Shown piece by piece: positions 6,162 through 6,955 of a DNA stretch of 6,955 nucleotides. The DNA comes from an uncultured Alphaproteobacteria bacterium (GTDB lineage Bacteria > Pseudomonadota > Alphaproteobacteria > Caulobacterales > Aquidulcibacteraceae), in assembly GCA_937967725.1 (NCBI GenBank), contig CALBSY010000339.1, positions 1 through 6,955 of the forward strand, in the 5' to 3' direction. How positions within the stretch are numbered: the stretch's first letter is position 1; the number at the start of each line of letters is the position of its first letter. Made by a program: the position numbers and the translations under genes. The notes below the pieces were generated by a model. That model saw only the letters and a list, made by a program, of their open reading frames with translations, was not told where the DNA came from and made no database searches.

Positions 6162-6955
6162 GTGTCCGCGAGCGCCTTATACGCCCAAGGTCTCGGCCGC
6201 GCTTTCATCGGCGCGATGCTGTTTGCGCTGCCTTTGTATATGACGATGGAGATGTGGCAGCTCGGCTTCATGATGGACCGGCTGCGGCTAGCGGCGTTGC
6301 TCGTGGCAACGTTTCCCGTGCTGATCGGACTTTCCTACTTTGCCGGCTTCGAGCGCGCCTTCGGTTTGTTGGAACATGTGCTCGACGCGTTCGCGGCCGT
6401 GGCGGTGGCGGCGTTATCGGGAGCGCTGGTGCTGACGCTGTTCGGCTTGATGGCGCCGGGCCAGCCGTCCGGCGAACTGCTTGGCAAGATCGCGGTCGTG
6501 ACCTTTCCCGGCGCCATCGGCGCGCTGCTTGCGGACAAGCAGATGAACAAGCAAAGCGAGGCCGGCGATGAACGATCATACGCGGCGCGGCTATTCTTGA
6601 TGGGCGCCGGCGCCCTGTTTGTGGCGCTCAACGTTGCTCCGACCGAAGAGAGGACATTGATCGCGTTCCAGATTGGACCTTGGCAGGCGGCGCTTTTGGC
6701 GGCCACATCGCTAGGGTTGTTGCACGCACTGCTGTTTTGGGTGGATCTGCCGGGACGGGAAACGCGGCGGGGCGGGCAAGGATTCCTTTCGGTGCTGCTG
6801 CGCTATTCGTGCGCAGGGTACGGCATTTGCGTTGTCATCAGCGCGTTCTTGCTCTGGGCGTTTGGGCGCATTGATGGGATTGGCCTAGGCGAGCTGACAG
6901 AATTCGTCGTGGTGCTGGCGTTTCCGGCCGTGCTCGGCGCAGGCCTCGCGCATTT
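6162..6955 (+). CDS. Polytopic membrane protein, TIGR02587/DUF2391-like (3' end beyond the right edge)
   Basis: This frame is open from just after a TGA at 6153-6155 to the window edge, 264 codons. The product is strongly hydrophobic, with about eight predicted membrane segments near residues 14-31, 41-63, 77-97, 106-124, 144-158, 175-195, 209-233 and 243-264. The TMEMWQLGFMMDRLRL stretch (28-43) and the NVAPTEE motif (157-163) match my memory of the TIGR02587/DUF2391 family of putative integral membrane proteins, whose function is unknown. The loop at 125-142 is charged and probably faces the cytoplasm. GTG 6162 is preferred because the only nearby ATG, at 6216, would cut the first membrane helix in half and drop the QGLGRAFIGA segment. 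No Shine-Dalgarno is visible; TTTGAT six bases before the GTG could be a -10 box for a leaderless transcript, which is speculative. It is divergent from plsY. Confidence 0.85.
   Translation, partial: MSASALYAQGLGRAFIGAMLFALPLYMTMEMWQLGFMMDRLRLAALLVATFPVLIGLSYFAGFERAFGLLEHVLDAFAAVAVAALSGALVLTLFGLMAPGQPSGELLGKIAVVTFPGAIGALLADKQMNKQSEAGDERSYAARLFLMGAGALFVALNVAPTEERTLIAFQIGPWQAALLAATSLGLLHALLFWVDLPGRETRRGGQGFLSVLLRYSCAGYGICVVISAFLLWAFGRIDGIGLGELTEFVVVLAFPAVLGAGLAH

Noticed and set aside
6050..6571. A 173-codon plus-strand open frame across the plsY start and the membrane gene
   Set aside because: It reads the membrane-protein gene in the wrong frame and gives an Arg/Gly-rich product, while the adjacent frame gives a coherent multi-helix membrane protein.

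Overview
The window looks like a housekeeping stretch of a high-GC alphaproteobacterial chromosome. Hand counts over parts of the sequence give about 67% GC in the rnr fragment. The gene set plsY, dprA, topA, rnr, read leftward on the minus strand, follows the common alphaproteobacterial order pyrC-plsY-dprA-topA-rnr. The lysine/alanine tail on TopA and the compact coupled genes also fit that class. A member of Caulobacterales/Hyphomonadales or a related order is my best guess, but order cannot be fixed from this sequence alone.

Layout from left to right: (1) 1-768, minus: the first 256 codons of ribonuclease R; its catalytic part lies beyond the left edge. (2) 769-878: a short non-coding stretch with a 7-bp perfect hairpin and what looks like a remnant of a dispersed intergenic repeat. 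(3) 879-1259, minus: an unrecognised 126-residue helical protein, lower in GC than rnr and only 17 bp after topA. (4) 1277-3892, minus: complete DNA topoisomerase I. (5) 3893-4115: a divergent intergenic region with a TTGACA hexamer facing topA. (6) 4116-4313, plus: a 65-residue small protein whose 3' end overlaps the 3' end of dprA. (7) 4277-5371, minus: complete dprA. (8) 5371-6069 (or to 6126), minus: plsY, joined to dprA by a TGATG stop/start overlap. (9) 6162-6955, plus: a divergent polytopic membrane protein of the TIGR02587/DUF2391 type, cut by the right edge.

The genes do not form one pathway. PlsY makes lysophosphatidic acid for phospholipids. DprA loads RecA on incoming single-stranded DNA. 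TopA removes negative supercoils. RNase R degrades structured RNA. Their adjacency is a conserved genomic arrangement rather than a shared mechanism. The departures from plain synteny are the inserted 126-residue gene, the opposite-strand 65-residue gene, and the divergent TIGR02587-like gene where pyrC is often found. I see no mobile element, CRISPR array, RNA gene or defence/toxin module, and no convincing new multi-gene system.
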